From Diphasiastrum complanatum (Eukaryota > Streptophyta > Lycopodiopsida > Lycopodiales > Lycopodiaceae), in NCBI GenBank assembly GCA_029204225.1, contig CM055092.1, positions 58,376,698 through 58,440,697 on the forward strand: a DNA stretch of 64,000 nt. Reading direction: 5' to 3'. A program made the translations under genes and the position numbers. Below the pieces are notes generated by a model. The model did no database searches. It saw nothing but the letters and a program-made list of their open reading frames with translations, and was not told the origin of the DNA. Shown here piece by piece: positions 11,082 through 23,357 of this stretch (positions are counted from its first letter, which is position 1; every line of letters starts with the position of its first letter).

Positions 11082-12296
11082 TGCTGTAAAGCTATCTTTA
11101 CAAGCTTTACTTCCGGCGCCACTTGCGCCAGCATTGTCCCCGGCGCCAGCAGCGCCCCTGCTCCTCCCGGGGCCACCGTGACCGAATTCCAGCCGGCGCC
11201 AAGTTCCTATGGCTGAAAATCTTTGATCGGTTCTAGCGGAGTCCAGAGAGCTCAGATCGATGTGCAATCACCTCAAACGATCTAGGCATGATTAAAGGAA
11301 GCCTGGAGATCAATAGAATCTAGAGAGACAAAATGACTTTCTAGAAAGAGAAAATTCTAGAGAGAGAAAAACGTGCTTTACCAGCTTGGGTAGAGTGCTC
11401 GGTATGAGGGGGGTGCCGAATCACACCAATACTATAGGGGAGTGCGGGTTGCGACTCAGGGCGAGCTCCAACCAAGTCTCAGCCTCCCTTGCTGGAATGT
11501 TGTTATGGCTCTCGCCTTGGCATGCTAGCGCCCCGGAGACTAGGGTCGGTCACACACTTGAAATGTAACCTTCTCAGATTTATCAATATAATAAAGTGGG
11601 ATTTTCCTCAAACTGACTCTGATTACCTTCTTTGGGTTTCAGTGTTTGGTAAAACGGCCAGTTGTAAGGCCGCTTGCAAATTTTTAAGTTGGCACATAGC
11701 TGAGGGTCGTATCCCAGGACGCCAGCGGTGTGCCGTCGGGACCATTCGGTCTGTGGCGCCAGCGGTATGCTGTCGGGACCATTTGGTCCAGGAACTGGTT
11801 GTTTCCATATCTGTCGCGGCTTGTGGTTCTGAGTGTTCCTTGCATGAACGTGAATGGGTTAAGCTCTTGGGGAACGGGCTCTAACCTGTCGGCTGAGTTG
11901 GATGGCTTGCTTGGGTGGAAGTTACCTGTTTATGGCTGTCCAGCCTGATGTGGCGCCAGGTTGGCTTCCAGCGCTCGTGACGAAGCTTTCAGTTGGTTAA
12001 GTCTGATGTAAGTTAGACCGCTTGCTTGGAATGGATGTTACTCATTTGTAACAAAGCTTCGAGTTGGTTAAGTTTGATGTATGTCGGGCGGCTTGCTTTG
12101 AGGGAAGTCACCCACATCGGGACTCCCGATCTGGCATGGCGCCAGGTTGGATCTCAATGTTGGTTTTCGGAACTTCAAGTTGGTTAAGTCTTATCGTTGT
12201 TGCCGAGTTGGCTGCTTGTATGTCAAGTGGGTTTGGATGGCAAGAGTTGAAGGCTGGGAAGCTAAGTCGTGCTCCCTTTGGGATGCCTGCGCTACA
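11082..12296 (+). mobile_element. Family A LTR shared by copies A1 and A2
   Basis: A 1,215-bp LTR from TGCTGTAAAGC (start base changed from TGTTG) to GCCTGCGCTACA. Near its start is a GC-rich block with repeated GGCGCC. Further on are the conserved ACTATAGGGGAGTGCGGG block and a putative polyadenylation region (TTTATCAATATAATAAAGTGG). It serves as 3' LTR of A1 and 5' LTR of A2, the hallmark of a tandem element array made by LTR-LTR unequal recombination. Confidence 0.9.
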
Positions 12297-14547
12297 TGTG
12301 GTATCAGAGCCCACTGGCCGATCAGCTATGCGCTTCTCACGGAAATGGCCACGGTTTGGGGTTCATCAAGACAACTGTTGTGCAAGGTGCTTCCCTCGAG
12401 GAGTAAGCACGGTCAGTTCTCGCAGTTCGGGCCTGGCGCTGTCTGCACGTAGGATAGATGAGGCAGTGTGCTGCCATTAGGTTGGTGTAAGAACGGTCTG
12501 TGCCTTGTGGGGTGCGGGGCGACATATTCGAACTGTACGGGTTAACCATTGATACAGAGATGCTGCCCGCATTCGGGTGTAAAGCACGGGTGGTTAGCTG
12601 CCGATCGTTTAGCTATAACGGCTATCGACCAAAAAGTGGTGGGGCGTGACTGAGGAAATGTGCTGCTTAATGGCGAAAGCACGGATAGTCGGAATTGTGT
12701 CCTATGTGGGCTGATTCTGTGATCGATTTGTATGGGCGCGGCCAGGCAGAGGTCCGTTGGCAGGACCATCTCAAAGGGGGGCCTTGTCTTTGTTACTTGT
12801 TAGTAAACCTGCCTGAGTGTCTTACCTGTATGTATTTGTGGTGAGTCTTAGTACTCGTGCTTTGTCTGGTTTGCATGATTGCTTGTGATACAAGGAGCTG
12901 ATGGCTCGAGAAGGAACCTTTCTTTTGAAGGCCGATACCATCAAACAAAGAGGACTACGGAATCTGTGGGGCGGATTTGCAGTTCAAGTACTCGCACGTG
13001 AACGGCAACGAAACGACTCAATGTTTGCAAAGGATGGATGGCTAGCCTGTTTCTTGGGTTAGTTTCATTTGCGACAACGCCCACCAGACGCAAGCAGGAA
13101 GTCAAAAAGCTGGAAAGGGCAATTTCAGGGGAGATCTTCTATGGAGCAGTTGGTCTTCATTTTGGGACGGCCGCCTTCGGAACTGAAACTCACTGAGCAT
13201 GGGTGATATCCAGTATCAGTTGGGTTTTTTCTCAAAGGGTAAAGACTAGGATCCTCTTCAAAGATTGGCAACAAGTTGGATCGACCCGTAATCCTAGCAG
13301 ATGAGAAGCAAAGTGTTGGAAAGGCTTTTTGTCCGGAGAACTCTACTCTAAGTCCGATCGGCTGATTTTATAGGTGGAGGGGAGCTATCACACACACCTC
13401 TCTCTTGGGGAAAATTTTGAATGAAAGTCGATCAAAACGGGGGCAAATTCAAGGTGACCTAGCCATACTCACACGAGGAGACTGGCGAACTTTGAAACTA
13501 ATAAGTTGACAAGTTTTTATGTTGTGGAAAGGAAAGCTTGTTATAGGCTTTCTTTGGACCAGCAATGATGAGGAAACACATGAGTACGCTGGCTTGTGCT
13601 ACGTGTAAGGCAGCTGATCAATGAAGGAACTGCGAAAGTTGAGTCTTGCATGAGAGACTTGGTATTTCGAACGGACGCTAAGGGACAGTTCGCGTTGAGA
13701 TCGGAGTAGTGCAAACTCTGGGTGCATGTGTCTGATTCAAAGAGAGCTACTTGAAGCCAAGCTCGATGTACACTTCTTGTTTTGACTGTGAGGCAACTGA
13801 CCAGTGATGGAATTGTGAAAGTCAAGTTTTGCGCGATGGACATGGTGCTTCAAACAAACGCGAACAGATAGTTCGGATGCGGATCAAAACTGGTGCGACC
13901 CTTTGGCTTTCCACGAGGTCAATGGTTACATTTGGGCTGATTCAAAGAGCTACTTCAAGCTAAGTGAGAGGTGCATTGCGGAGTACTCAATCTTTGCCTA
14001 CCTTAAAGAGCCAAGATGGAAAAGTATCAAGATCAGGCTGGGACAAGGAGAGAAATCAAGGTGCAGAAGCAACAAGGCACAGAGTGGACCATAAAGTGGG
14101 CAATCAAACGATAAATCCTTTGGCTCAGGGAGCCTTGATACCTGTGCGGAACTGAACAAATCTGGAGCTCAGGGAGCTCAACACAAAGTGCATCAAGGAC
14201 AAATCAGGAGCTCAAAGGAGTTCCAAAGTCGAAAGTCAGAAGCGACAGGGGCGAACATTTCAAAGAAAGGCCTCTGTCACCAGTTAATAAGGTTCTCGGG
14301 TTTTACGAAAGCGATATCAAATCTACGCTTTTCCCAGACAAAGATATATTTTCAACTTATGTAATTTTTCAGTACAAAGAGCTGAGCCTCCGACTTGTGG
14401 TGTGCCAGCTTCAATGTTAATAAAAAGTGGCCAGTAAATTGAGTACTGTGCCAAGTAGCTTAAATGTATAGTTATTTTAATTGGGAGACACCTTTACTTT
14501 AATCTGACATCTGATGAGGACATCAGATTTTATAAAGGTGGGGTGGA
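12297..14547 (+). mobile_element. Family A copy A2: internal region
   Basis: A 2,251-bp internal region between two LTRs, with primer-binding site at the left and polypurine tract at 14,534-14,547. No gag, protease, RT, RNase H or integrase motif appears in any frame. The leader has fewer hairpin units than A1 and A4: its first hairpin reads GTGCTTCCCTCGAGGAGTAA, which looks like a fusion of hairpins 1 and 2 by deletion between repeats. Otherwise it is colinear with A1, A3 and A4. Confidence 0.88.
12299..12311 (+). promoter_or_regulatory. Primer-binding site of A2 (initiator tRNA-Met)
   Basis: TGGTATCAGAGCC starts two bases after the LTR end. It is complementary to the 3' end of plant initiator tRNA-Met, the usual primer for plant LTR elements. 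Confidence 0.85.
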
Positions 14548-15287
14548 TGTTGTAAAGCTATCTTTACAAGCTTTACTTCCGGCGCCAGCTATGTCCCCGG
14601 CGCCAGCAGCGCCCCTGCTGCTCCCGGCGCCGCTTCCGGCGCCACTGTGACCAGAATCCAGCCGGCGCCAAGTTCCTATGGCTGAAAATCTTTGATCGGT
14701 TCTAGCGAAGTCCAGAGAGCTCAGATCGATGTGCAATCACCTCACATGATCTTGGCATGATTAAAGGAAGCCTGCGGATCAATAAAATCTAGAGAGAGAA
14801 AATGATTTTTTAGAAAGAGAAAATCCTAGAGAGAGAAAAACGTGCTTTACCAGCTTGGGTAGAGTGCTTGGTATGAGAGGGGGTGCCGAATCACACCAAT
14901 ACTATAGGGGAGTGCGGGTTGCGACTCAGGGCGAGCTCCAACCAAGTCTCAGCCTCCCTTGCTGGAATGTTGTCATGGCTCTCGCCTTGGCATGCTAGCG
15001 CCCCGGAGACTAGGTTCGGTCACACACTTGAAATGTAACCTTCTCAGATTTATCAATAAAGTGGGATTTTCCTCAAACTGACTCTGATTACCTTCTGGGT
15101 TTCAGTGTTCGGTAAAAGCGCCAGTTGTAAGGCCGCTTTCAAAATTTTTAACTTGGCATATAGTTGAGGGTCGTATCCCGGGACGCCAGCGGTATGCCGT
15201 CGGGACCATTCGGTCCGTGGCGCCAGCGGTATGCTGTCGGGACCATTTGGTCCAAGAACTGGTTGTTTTCATATCTGTCACGGCTTG
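14548..15287 (+). mobile_element. Family A copy A2: 3' LTR, truncated
   Basis: Starts TGTTGTAAAGCTATC and is colinear with the other LTRs to TCTGTCACGGCTTG at 15,287, then switches abruptly to the coding relic at 15,288. The last 470 bp or so of the LTR is missing, so no target duplication can be read. Confidence 0.88.
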
Positions 15288-16000
15288 ACATCTTCAAAGA
15301 CAAATAGGACTGAAGCAAGATCAAATCCATGGATCTCGTTAACCATGTAGAAAGCAGAGATGGTGGACAAAAGAGTGCCAGCAGCAAATTGCTGCTTGGT
15401 GTTACTCTTGATGGCTCTCTTTAGCTCACCAAATACCGTTTTGAACCAGTTGTATGGCTCCAAGGGTTTCTTGTCAAACTTGTAGTTTGACTCAACAATG
15501 TGGTGTAGGATTTACGAGGAGATGCACTCCTTCCTGTGGTTGCCAACCATCAAGAAGTTGTTCAACAATTGGGTGACCGCATGGATGATGGAATCTCGGA
15601 TGGACTCTAGGAGATAACCATAATTGTTCCAGTATAACTCAATGGTCGTGTCAATGAAAGGTTAAATATATTTTTGACATGCTTATGGTTGGGTGAAGAC
15701 TGGGTGCCAGATGATATTCCTATGGATTCACGTGCACCTTGTGGATAGCCCCATGATATTTGATATAAAACTTGGATTTCCTCGGCCCAGGTGCTAAAGG
15801 CAAAAGTTATAAAATCCATTTGATTTTTTCCAAAAAGACGTGCTCGTGGATCCCCATTGCGGTGAGCAGAGGCCTAACAAGGTTCATCCATTGAGCCACC
15901 ATGCTTGTGCTAGGAAGTACCATGATGTTCGTCTTGGTCGGAACATCATGATAAATGACATACCTAGGAGACTGAGACGTATCGGTAGAAGACATGATGA
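15288..16000 (-). pseudogene. Unidentified coding relic
   Basis: Read leftward from about 15,995, coherent protein is seen in shifting frames: MSSTDTSQSPRYVIYHDVP, MVAQWMNLVRPLLTAMGIHE, WAEEIQVLYQISWGYPQGA. A long frame with a single TAA then covers ESIRDSIIHAVTQLLNNFLM, EPYNWFKTVFGELKRAIKS and STISAFYMVNEIHGFDLASV before ending at the A2 LTR breakpoint. At least two frameshifts and one stop make it dead. I do not recognise the protein; it has no zinc knuckle or protease motif that would mark it as gag-pol. It ends exactly where the truncated LTR begins. Confidence 0.45.
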
Positions 16001-16359
16001 GAGTAGTGAGAAACTGAGAATGGAAGCGCGAAAGTGTATTAGAAGGCTGGAAAGAAGTTTTGGAAAGTTCTAGTCACTGGAAAATTCGGCAAGAGCTTTG
16101 CTAGATCAAGTGAGTAATGAAATCAAATAAGGCATTTTTCCATAAAAAGGTAATTCCTGAAAATACTTTCCTTCAACTTTTTCTGATCTGATGATTTTTT
16201 TTTTTATTTTTGCTCATCATTGTTTTCTGTTCTATTTCTCTTTATTTTTTTTAACTGTCTTTTTTCAAAAAAAAAAATCAATCAAGTAGTGAAAAACAAA
16301 AAATTGTAAAACAAAAAAAGTGAAAATGACAAGGTGTTGGATCAAATTGGTTGAATTGG

Positions 16360-17700
16360 CTGTCAAAATTTGCTTAGTCGGCTGCCATTCACCGGAGTAT
16401 CAAATCATGTTCCATCCAAGTATTCTAAAATAATTGCTCCATAATTCACTATCTCTTTGACCTTGTACGGTCCTTCACCCATACATTTCAATTTGCCTTT
16501 GATCAGTTTTGTCTTATACATCAGTGCTAGATCTCCTTCCTTTAGATATTTTTTGTGTAATCGGTGATCGTGTCATGCCTCTTGTGCCATGCCTTGCGGT
16601 GAGCCTTCTCTACTGCTAATGCATGAGCTGCCATCAATCTGGTCTCACAGAGTTTTTGTACAGCCTCATTGCATTTGTAAGTATTTCGCTTCATCCAACC
16701 GTTCCATTGTCGCTATGCATAAGGATGGTATCAAGAATTCAATTGGCACAACTACATCTTGACCATAGACAAGCTGAAATGGCGTTTGATTCGCACTACC
16801 TTTGTAAGATGTTTTGAATGCCCATAATGCTGCATGTAGTTTATGTTTCCAACCAGAACGACTTGTTTCCACCATTTTTGTCATAATGTTACAGAGAATC
16901 TTCTCTGAAGGTGACAACTTCCTTGATGGTGATTTCTTGCGAGAACTCTGGCTTGAAGAATCATCCTTGATCTTCTCTTTTCCTTTATCCAATAAATGTG
17001 GTATTTCCTTAGAATCAATCTTTCGAGATGATTTATCCCATTTCAGGTTTTGTATTGTAATGTTATTTAGCTTGCCTCTTCGTCATTGGTCCTACAATTT
17101 TTCCTTTCTTCAATATAATTGCTTTTGGTGGTTTTATTGCTGGCGCATCAGGAATATCTCGAACTCCAAATCTCGTAGGATCCATAAGATTGAGAATCTG
17201 CTCGCCTGTAAGCTCTACATCTTCATCGTAAGTCAAGGTGTGACTCACATGAATTAGTTCATCTTTAATCCGACCTGGAATTGGATCTCTTGATATCCAA
17301 GCTACGTTCATCATGTTCAATGAAAAAGTGATTTGCGTATCCAAAGTTCGATCTGGTAAAGGAATCTCGCTCAATTTGGATCGATATCTTGTTGACACAT
17401 ATAGCCTATTGTACAATCCACTATTGCAAGAGCTTGGTTCCAATCGATAGTATTGGTTTGAGAGTCATAGTGAACTCCCATAGTCTTCACTTGTCATTCA
17501 CAGGTATGATCCATTGTTGATGAATCATCATCCCCTTTTTGGACTACTGGCTTGATAGTCCAAGTGATTGGATCAACTTTGACTGGACGTTCACGATTCT
17601 CAAAAGTAATTTTCCCAGTGCCCTAGTTATGAATTACTTGCGCAACTCGTAATTATGGACGGTTCAATAAGACATGATATACATTTGACGCTAAACACTT
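16360..17700 (-). pseudogene. Decayed Ty3/gypsy pol: protease end, integrase core and C-terminus
   Basis: Read leftward. Near 17,660-17,600 a block resembling the post-protease LLGRPWL region (LLNRP.LRVAQVIHN.GTG) leads into NRERPVKVDPITW and SGLYNRLYV-type sequence (17,443-17,063). RT and RNase H are missing. At 16,992-16,666 the integrase region reads ALWAFKTSYKGSANQTPFQL and VYGQDVVVPIEFLIPSL, a strong Ty3/gypsy signature. It continues in another frame with HRKAWHKRHD, EGDLALMYK and the GPY-type GEGPYKVKEI block (to about 16,400). It has stops and frameshifts, a large internal deletion and no LTRs. It differs from family B: there is no chromodomain and the integrase tail is of another gypsy lineage. 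Confidence 0.8.
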
Positions 17701-20471
17701 AGTTGCTCAGGAAGGTAAAAAAGAAGCGACAGTGTCGAGTGTCGGGTTTTTCGCCTGTGGAAGAACCTGAGTAAAAATGCAGACTGTAGCGACATTTAGT
17801 TCAAATATGCAGACTGTTGGAAAACAGTTCATTTTCTGCAGGTCGCATTTGAGAGAGTAAAAATTAGAGAAGGAAGAAGGGCTGTTGGGATGAATTCCAA
17901 CAACAAATGCACAAAAGTGTGAGTTTCAAGTACTTTTTCAAAAATCCATATATATATTCTATGCCTATCTAAATCTAAAGGCAGCTTTAGTTGTTATAAG
18001 CATGCTAGCTTTTTGTGTTTAGCATGAAGCTGAATAGTTGAAAAATGTAATCGGTAAAAAGTTTTGACTTGCAAAATGTTGAAGGCAACATTCATTTATA
18101 ACCAGCATCCTCATTTGTACATGGTATTGTATTTTTTGGATGGTGTTTTAATGCTATAATGTAGAAATTGACAAGATCGTGAATTCTCATCGTGGCTTAA
18201 ACCATATCATGACTACTTATAGAATATGAATAAAGACAACCTCGTTGTTAATCATATTGATCTTGTATAAATAATAGGCTTTTACTATCTAGCAGGCCAA
18301 TTATTGTAGTAGTGATTATATGAGTACTTTTTTTAAAATTATGTGAGGGTGGAGTAATTGATGTATGATCTTGAAATTAAAGCTAATATCATATCCAATT
18401 GAAAGGCTCATTCCATTTCATCTTGAGAAAGGTGTAGTCACAAAAATTAATTGCTTTACCTTTAAGAATGAACCATGCCTACATGTGCAGGGTTTTACTT
18501 CATGAAGGAGCAATATACGCTCTTTTGAGCCACTTTGGAAGGTAGTTGTACATAGAGCATGTCAAATACATGTGCATTTGTACATAAAGCTCTAGTACCC
18601 ACAAGTTTCCACTTTAGAGGAAAAACATAATGTGCTAGTTAGGTACTTGTGGAAGATTTGATTCTAGATAACATGATATTATTTGAAGTGGAACATCGTA
18701 CAAAAGATATGCATATGACATTGGAGAGCACATTTTTCCACGTAAACTTTTAGAGATTAGCATGTTTTGATAAAAAAAGTAAAGAACAAAAATTGGTTAA
18801 GACATGAGTATAAAGTCAAATGGAAAATTACAATTTTTATATGTGACAAATTGAGCTCTCATCCTCATTACATTGGGCTTACTTCATTTCATTGGACATG
18901 TGTCTTATTCCCAATGATTGGATTCTCTAGCTGAAGGTTTGTGCACATTCAAACCAAATACTTTAGTTCGAGCTTGCAACATTTTGTATTTTAGTACATG
19001 TTATAGTGTGTTCCATGTAGTATTTTACATTACGAATCCTCTTATAAAAAATATGAAATATGTAGTCAAGTGTACTTAAAAAGAAGACTTGAAAACTTAG
19101 TTCTCATAAGATTGTGAATTGTATTACTATATACTATAAATATTGCATTGTACATTTATTTTTTGTTTAATACTTGTCTAGAAATAGTACATATTTTAAT
19201 GTTCCCAACTTCTACTATGGATTGTGTAGTGTGTCAACATGATGGACAATTGTAGGAAAGTACACATATATGACCAAGACATATAGTTATAAATGAGCTA
19301 ATTGTCATGTTATAGAATAGATAATCACAAAAATGTATAAGATCTAAGTTTATGTTAATATAATGAGCTCAAGGATTTGCTTATGCAACAAAGTGTTTAC
19401 AAGAAGGTACAATCATGACATAAGATATCAAATGCAACATTTGTAGCATTGCAACCACTAACCGCAACAAACATATGATGTATAGTTTGTAACAATATCT
19501 ACAATATGTTATCACCATGTGCCATCAAGAAAAATCAATGCACCTCAAGCAGATTTTAAGTTCCTCTCAATAGTTAAGCCCCAAAGTTTTGTTCATGGTA
19601 GAATTAGTAAAAAATCTTCTGGTGAGGGGCTATACCAATCCTAAAACATTTCAAGGTTCAATTATGTACTATAATTTTCTTCTTAAATTCAACAATATAC
19701 AGTTTTGTAACATTTATATAAGCAAATGTACAAGATTATTCAACACATGAAACTACTTCATGTTGAAGCACGCCACAATCTAGTATAGAGAGGAGAGAGG
19801 AGAGAGGACACAGTACTTCTATTACAATAGAATGGAATGATCCACATCTATGTGAGAAAGATGACTTTACACAAAGGTTTGTGTCTCTTCACATTCAACC
19901 CATTAGTCTTAGGTCCTCTTACACAATAGAAGGTCCAAATATCATTGATTATACTTCATGAGTTCATAGGCCTCTCAAGTCATTTGATATACTAAGTACA
20001 TTGTGAGTATGCTTAAATAACTACAAATACACTAAATGAACCACTATGTGGCATAAATGATAGTTTGAAAATCAAATCAAATACCAAATTGTAATAGACT
20101 ATGAGCTACTAAAGTGGCACTCATTTGGCAATTTGTACAAAGTGTGAAGAGTTTCAGATCATTTAAGATCCAAATCCATGACCTAATCTTTGGTTAGAAA
20201 GAGATCAATCCTACCAATGTTGCCAATGTAGAAAAATCAACATCTACTCAATGAAAGAGATGCAAAATCAATAATAACATGATCAAACATCAAACATATG
20301 ATATGATGAAGTTGTTTTCTATACAAAAACAGTAAGCTACTATATTTCACACGTGTGGATCCAAAAATAGCATAAAATGAGCATTCTAAAGACAAGATTG
20401 CAAGATATCACAAATATAGTGCATCAATGGATAGATGAACCCAAGAGAACTCATGTATAAGCATGAAGTGA

Positions 20472-20529
<58 letters not shown>

Positions 20530-21221
20530 TGTCTCTTCCCACTAGTGTACAGCTATATATGGCATATTCATGACTCATTAATGAGTTTGGTTTCCCTCCA
20601 TAGCAAAAACCCTAGCATTAATGTCTCCAACATTCAAATTTGAATTTACTAAAACTTGTGTATTACACTTTCCCACACTTTCTAAAAGTGCTTATTCAAA
20701 TGCCTTTAGACTAATAAAACTTTGATAAGTCAAACTCTAAGTCTAATATGAAAATTGGCCTCAATTGCCAAATATACAAATATGACCAAAATAGCAAATC
20801 TAGTTGAAATTTCTCACACAAAGTCATGATTAGTAGGATATGGATATGAGATTTACATCTCTATCACTACTCCTTCACTAAACTTCCATTATGCCACCAA
20901 GCCATCCAAGGTTGATGCTAGTGACGAATTTTCTCTCTCCTACATGCAAACTTGGCTTTTCTTAGCTGCACGGTTTGTAACAAGACAAGAAATGTATTTG
21001 CATTGTCATGAAGTTATGTTCTAACACTATAATTGTCAAAGCTCCATTACTCTTTCAAAGACTATCCACAAATTTGCATATAGAAGCACTCGAAAAGGGA
21101 GCCTCTTCTTTCACATAAATGTTTATAGCCTCTTTCGCATCATCCTTATCCTTTCTCCTCTTATAAACTATCAAGCCAACCTTCTACTTGTAGCATTTTT
21201 AGTGTAATATCCAAGCTTATA
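17701..21221. other. Long AT-rich region without recognisable genes
   Basis: About 3.5 kb of AT-rich DNA with only very short frames. I find no domain, terminal repeat or RNA gene. The only distinct feature is the GA microsatellite at 20,475-20,526. Confidence 0.5.
20475..20526. repeat. (GA)n microsatellite, about 26 units
   Basis: Perfect GA dinucleotide run of about 52 bp in an otherwise AT-rich flank. Likely length-variable. Confidence 0.95.
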
Positions 21222-22592
21222 TGTCAAAAAGTGAGTTTTGAGGACCTTGAATAGATCTACCATGACCTACATGCATGAGAGGTTGCACACTACCAAATTA
21301 CTCTTGATCAACTCAGATTTTGATGAGCTTTCAAACACAATTTGGATCTAGGCAAGAGCTCTTGTACACACAAAGCAATCATCATCCAAAGTCAAGCAAG
21401 TTTCATGCATATCCTTGAAAAAACTAAGTAAATCTCATTATGGAAGAGCCAAACAACCATCTTGCTCTTGGGTAGAGGGACAAACCAACCAGCTCCGAGT
21501 AGAGAGAGAATAGACCAAAAGTATGCAAGTCAAAAATTGATTGAAACTCAAAATTATTACAAGTACAATGAGACTCCACATACATATAGTGGTAGCTCGA
21601 GCTCCTAATCAATAAGGCATGTAGTCACCTCTAAACATGATTGGATCCATGCTTTAGTGCACCATGTGTGATTTACATATTTACATCAAAATGTAAAATG
21701 ATCAAGCTAAATTTTGCATATTTTTCACACCTTCTCAAAATATAGCTTGATGACTATGCTAGTTTTCTCCAAAACTAAAAAGTAGCTTCTCAAATAGATC
21801 CTTTGGCACGGATTTGATGGAAAAACCAGTCAAGAACCTAAAATTTCAACAATATCGCCATAGCCATGACAAGGCTTCCTTGATTGAAAACCATTTCCAA
21901 GCACCAAGAAGAGCTTTCCACCATTTGAGCACTTTTTCCATTGATTTCTTCCATCCTTGAAGAGCGTGGTTGATCCAAAAACTTCTCCTCCTTGAAAATA
22001 GCTATATCTCCATGAGGAAATCAAGATTTCTTCTTGACTCATAAGGATCACAAAGATCCAACATCATGTTACCAAGATCTTGAGAATTACACACATCAAG
22101 ATTGGCAAGACTATGCATGCTAGAATAATAAAGATTTTGCATCATTTCTTCATGATTCATTTCCATGCTAGTCTCAGATCTCATGAGGCTAAATACAACA
22201 TTATGGATATAATTTTCCTCGGAGGATGATTCACTTATTCTCATAATTTATTTACAAATTGCCTCACAACATGTAAAAACATCGTGTTGGATGAATTGAC
22301 CAATCCTACTTGCATAAAATCCAAGAGCAAGTAGTTAGATATTATAAACATAAACTAATGAAATTCAATCTTATGGAGAATCAAAAATCACAAAATTTTA
22401 ATATCCCATCAAAGCATCATAATCATGTGGAATTATCTCAAGTCTACTTTGAGATTTTGACACCATTAAAGCAACTTGATTCATCTATCAAAGAAGTCAT
22501 GAAGTGCTAGAAGTGGATGAGATAGTGCCTTCCCTTTCCATATCCTTTCCCATGAAAGCAAGCCTTCATGTCTCCTCCTTGGATCTTGATGA

Positions 22593-22979
22593 TCACCTTG
22601 GTGTGCTTAGTTGTAGAGATTGATGCTCTACACCTTCTTCTTCACTTGTCTCCTCCTTGAGCCTTGCAAGATCCTTGACACCAACAACATTAGAAGCACT
22701 TCCATTCACACTTGAAACAAAATTCTTGACATCAACATCAAAGCCAACCTCCATGGATTTGAGATTTGGATGGTCCAATCTCTCCTCTTGAGAAACAAGC
22801 TCTCCTTTTACTTCCATCACATCCAAATTGTGATTAGATCTCACACAAAGATCAAGTTTAAAAAGCCTACCATTTCTAATCTCTTTGGCAATGACATTTC
22901 CTTTCTTGATAATAAAGCAAGTATTGCAATCAAACTTGAAATTACATCCATTTTCAATCAATTGACTTACAACCAACAA
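22593..22979 (-). pseudogene. Copia pol fragment (segment between protease and integrase)
   Basis: A 128-codon frame begins LVVSQLIENGCNFKFDCNTC and continues FIIKKGNVIAKEIRNGRLFK. This matches the copia region after the protease (LxSVxQLxxxG...F....C.I....G.xIAxGxRxGxLYxLD). The rest (VKGELVSQEERLDHPNLKSM and an acidic tail) is not copia-like, and no GAG-pre-integrase HHCC block follows. It is therefore a truncated pol piece inside a non-autonomous element. Confidence 0.6.
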
Positions 22980-23194
22980 ATTTCTATACTTTGATTGCTA
23001 CAAAATTCCAAAGTGGATGCAACTCACACATGGCCTACACTTTCCACACATTAAATCCTCACTCATGATCCAACAACCAAATCTAGCAATCATTTGAAGC
23101 TAGATGAGGATCAAGATCTAAGAGCACTCTCAAACCTAGATATTTCACACAAAATCTTGTTTCAAGATTATCTACCTTTAAGCATGCATGGATC

Positions 23195-23208
23195 TAGCTC
23201 TGATACCA
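23195..23208 (-). promoter_or_regulatory. Primer-binding site (tRNA-Met) of the copia-derived element
   Basis: The plus strand reads AGCTCTGATACCAA; its complement, TTGGTATCAGAGCT, is the standard initiator tRNA-Met primer site. It lies directly inside the right terminal repeat, which sets the element's orientation as minus. Confidence 0.7.
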
Positions 23209-23357
23209 AGTTAAAAAGTGACATTTGAGGATGCTTGAATAGATTTACCATGACCTACGTGCATGAGAGGTTGAAGACCACCCAATTACTCTTGATCAAC
23301 TTGAATTTTTGATGAGTTATCATATACAATTTGGATCTAGGCAAGAGCTCTTGTACA

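Larger units (their letters stand above)
21222..23357 (-). mobile_element. Small copia-derived element with about 147-bp terminal repeats
   Basis: Direct repeats 21,222-21,368 and 23,211-23,357 are alignable throughout (shared TACCATGACCTAC, TGCATGAGAGGTTG and GGCAAGAGCTCTTGTACA blocks). On the minus strand the right repeat would be the 5' LTR, and just inside it lies TTGGTATCAGAGC (complement at 23,195-23,208), a tRNA-Met primer site. The interior keeps a piece of copia pol (22,979-22,593) and little else. Total length is about 2.1 kb. LTR ends are degenerate (TG...ACA) and I find no matching 5-bp target duplication, so boundaries are provisional. Confidence 0.6.

Noticed and set aside
12064-12480. 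Recurring frames in the family A LTRs (MVKFDVCRAAC... and MSGGLLGG...)
   Set aside because: They recur only because the LTR recurs. They overlap in several frames and both strands, run through the LTR end and primer site, and resemble no protein.
20475-20526. GA run considered as a regulatory GAGA element
   Set aside because: No gene lies close by. It is simply a microsatellite.
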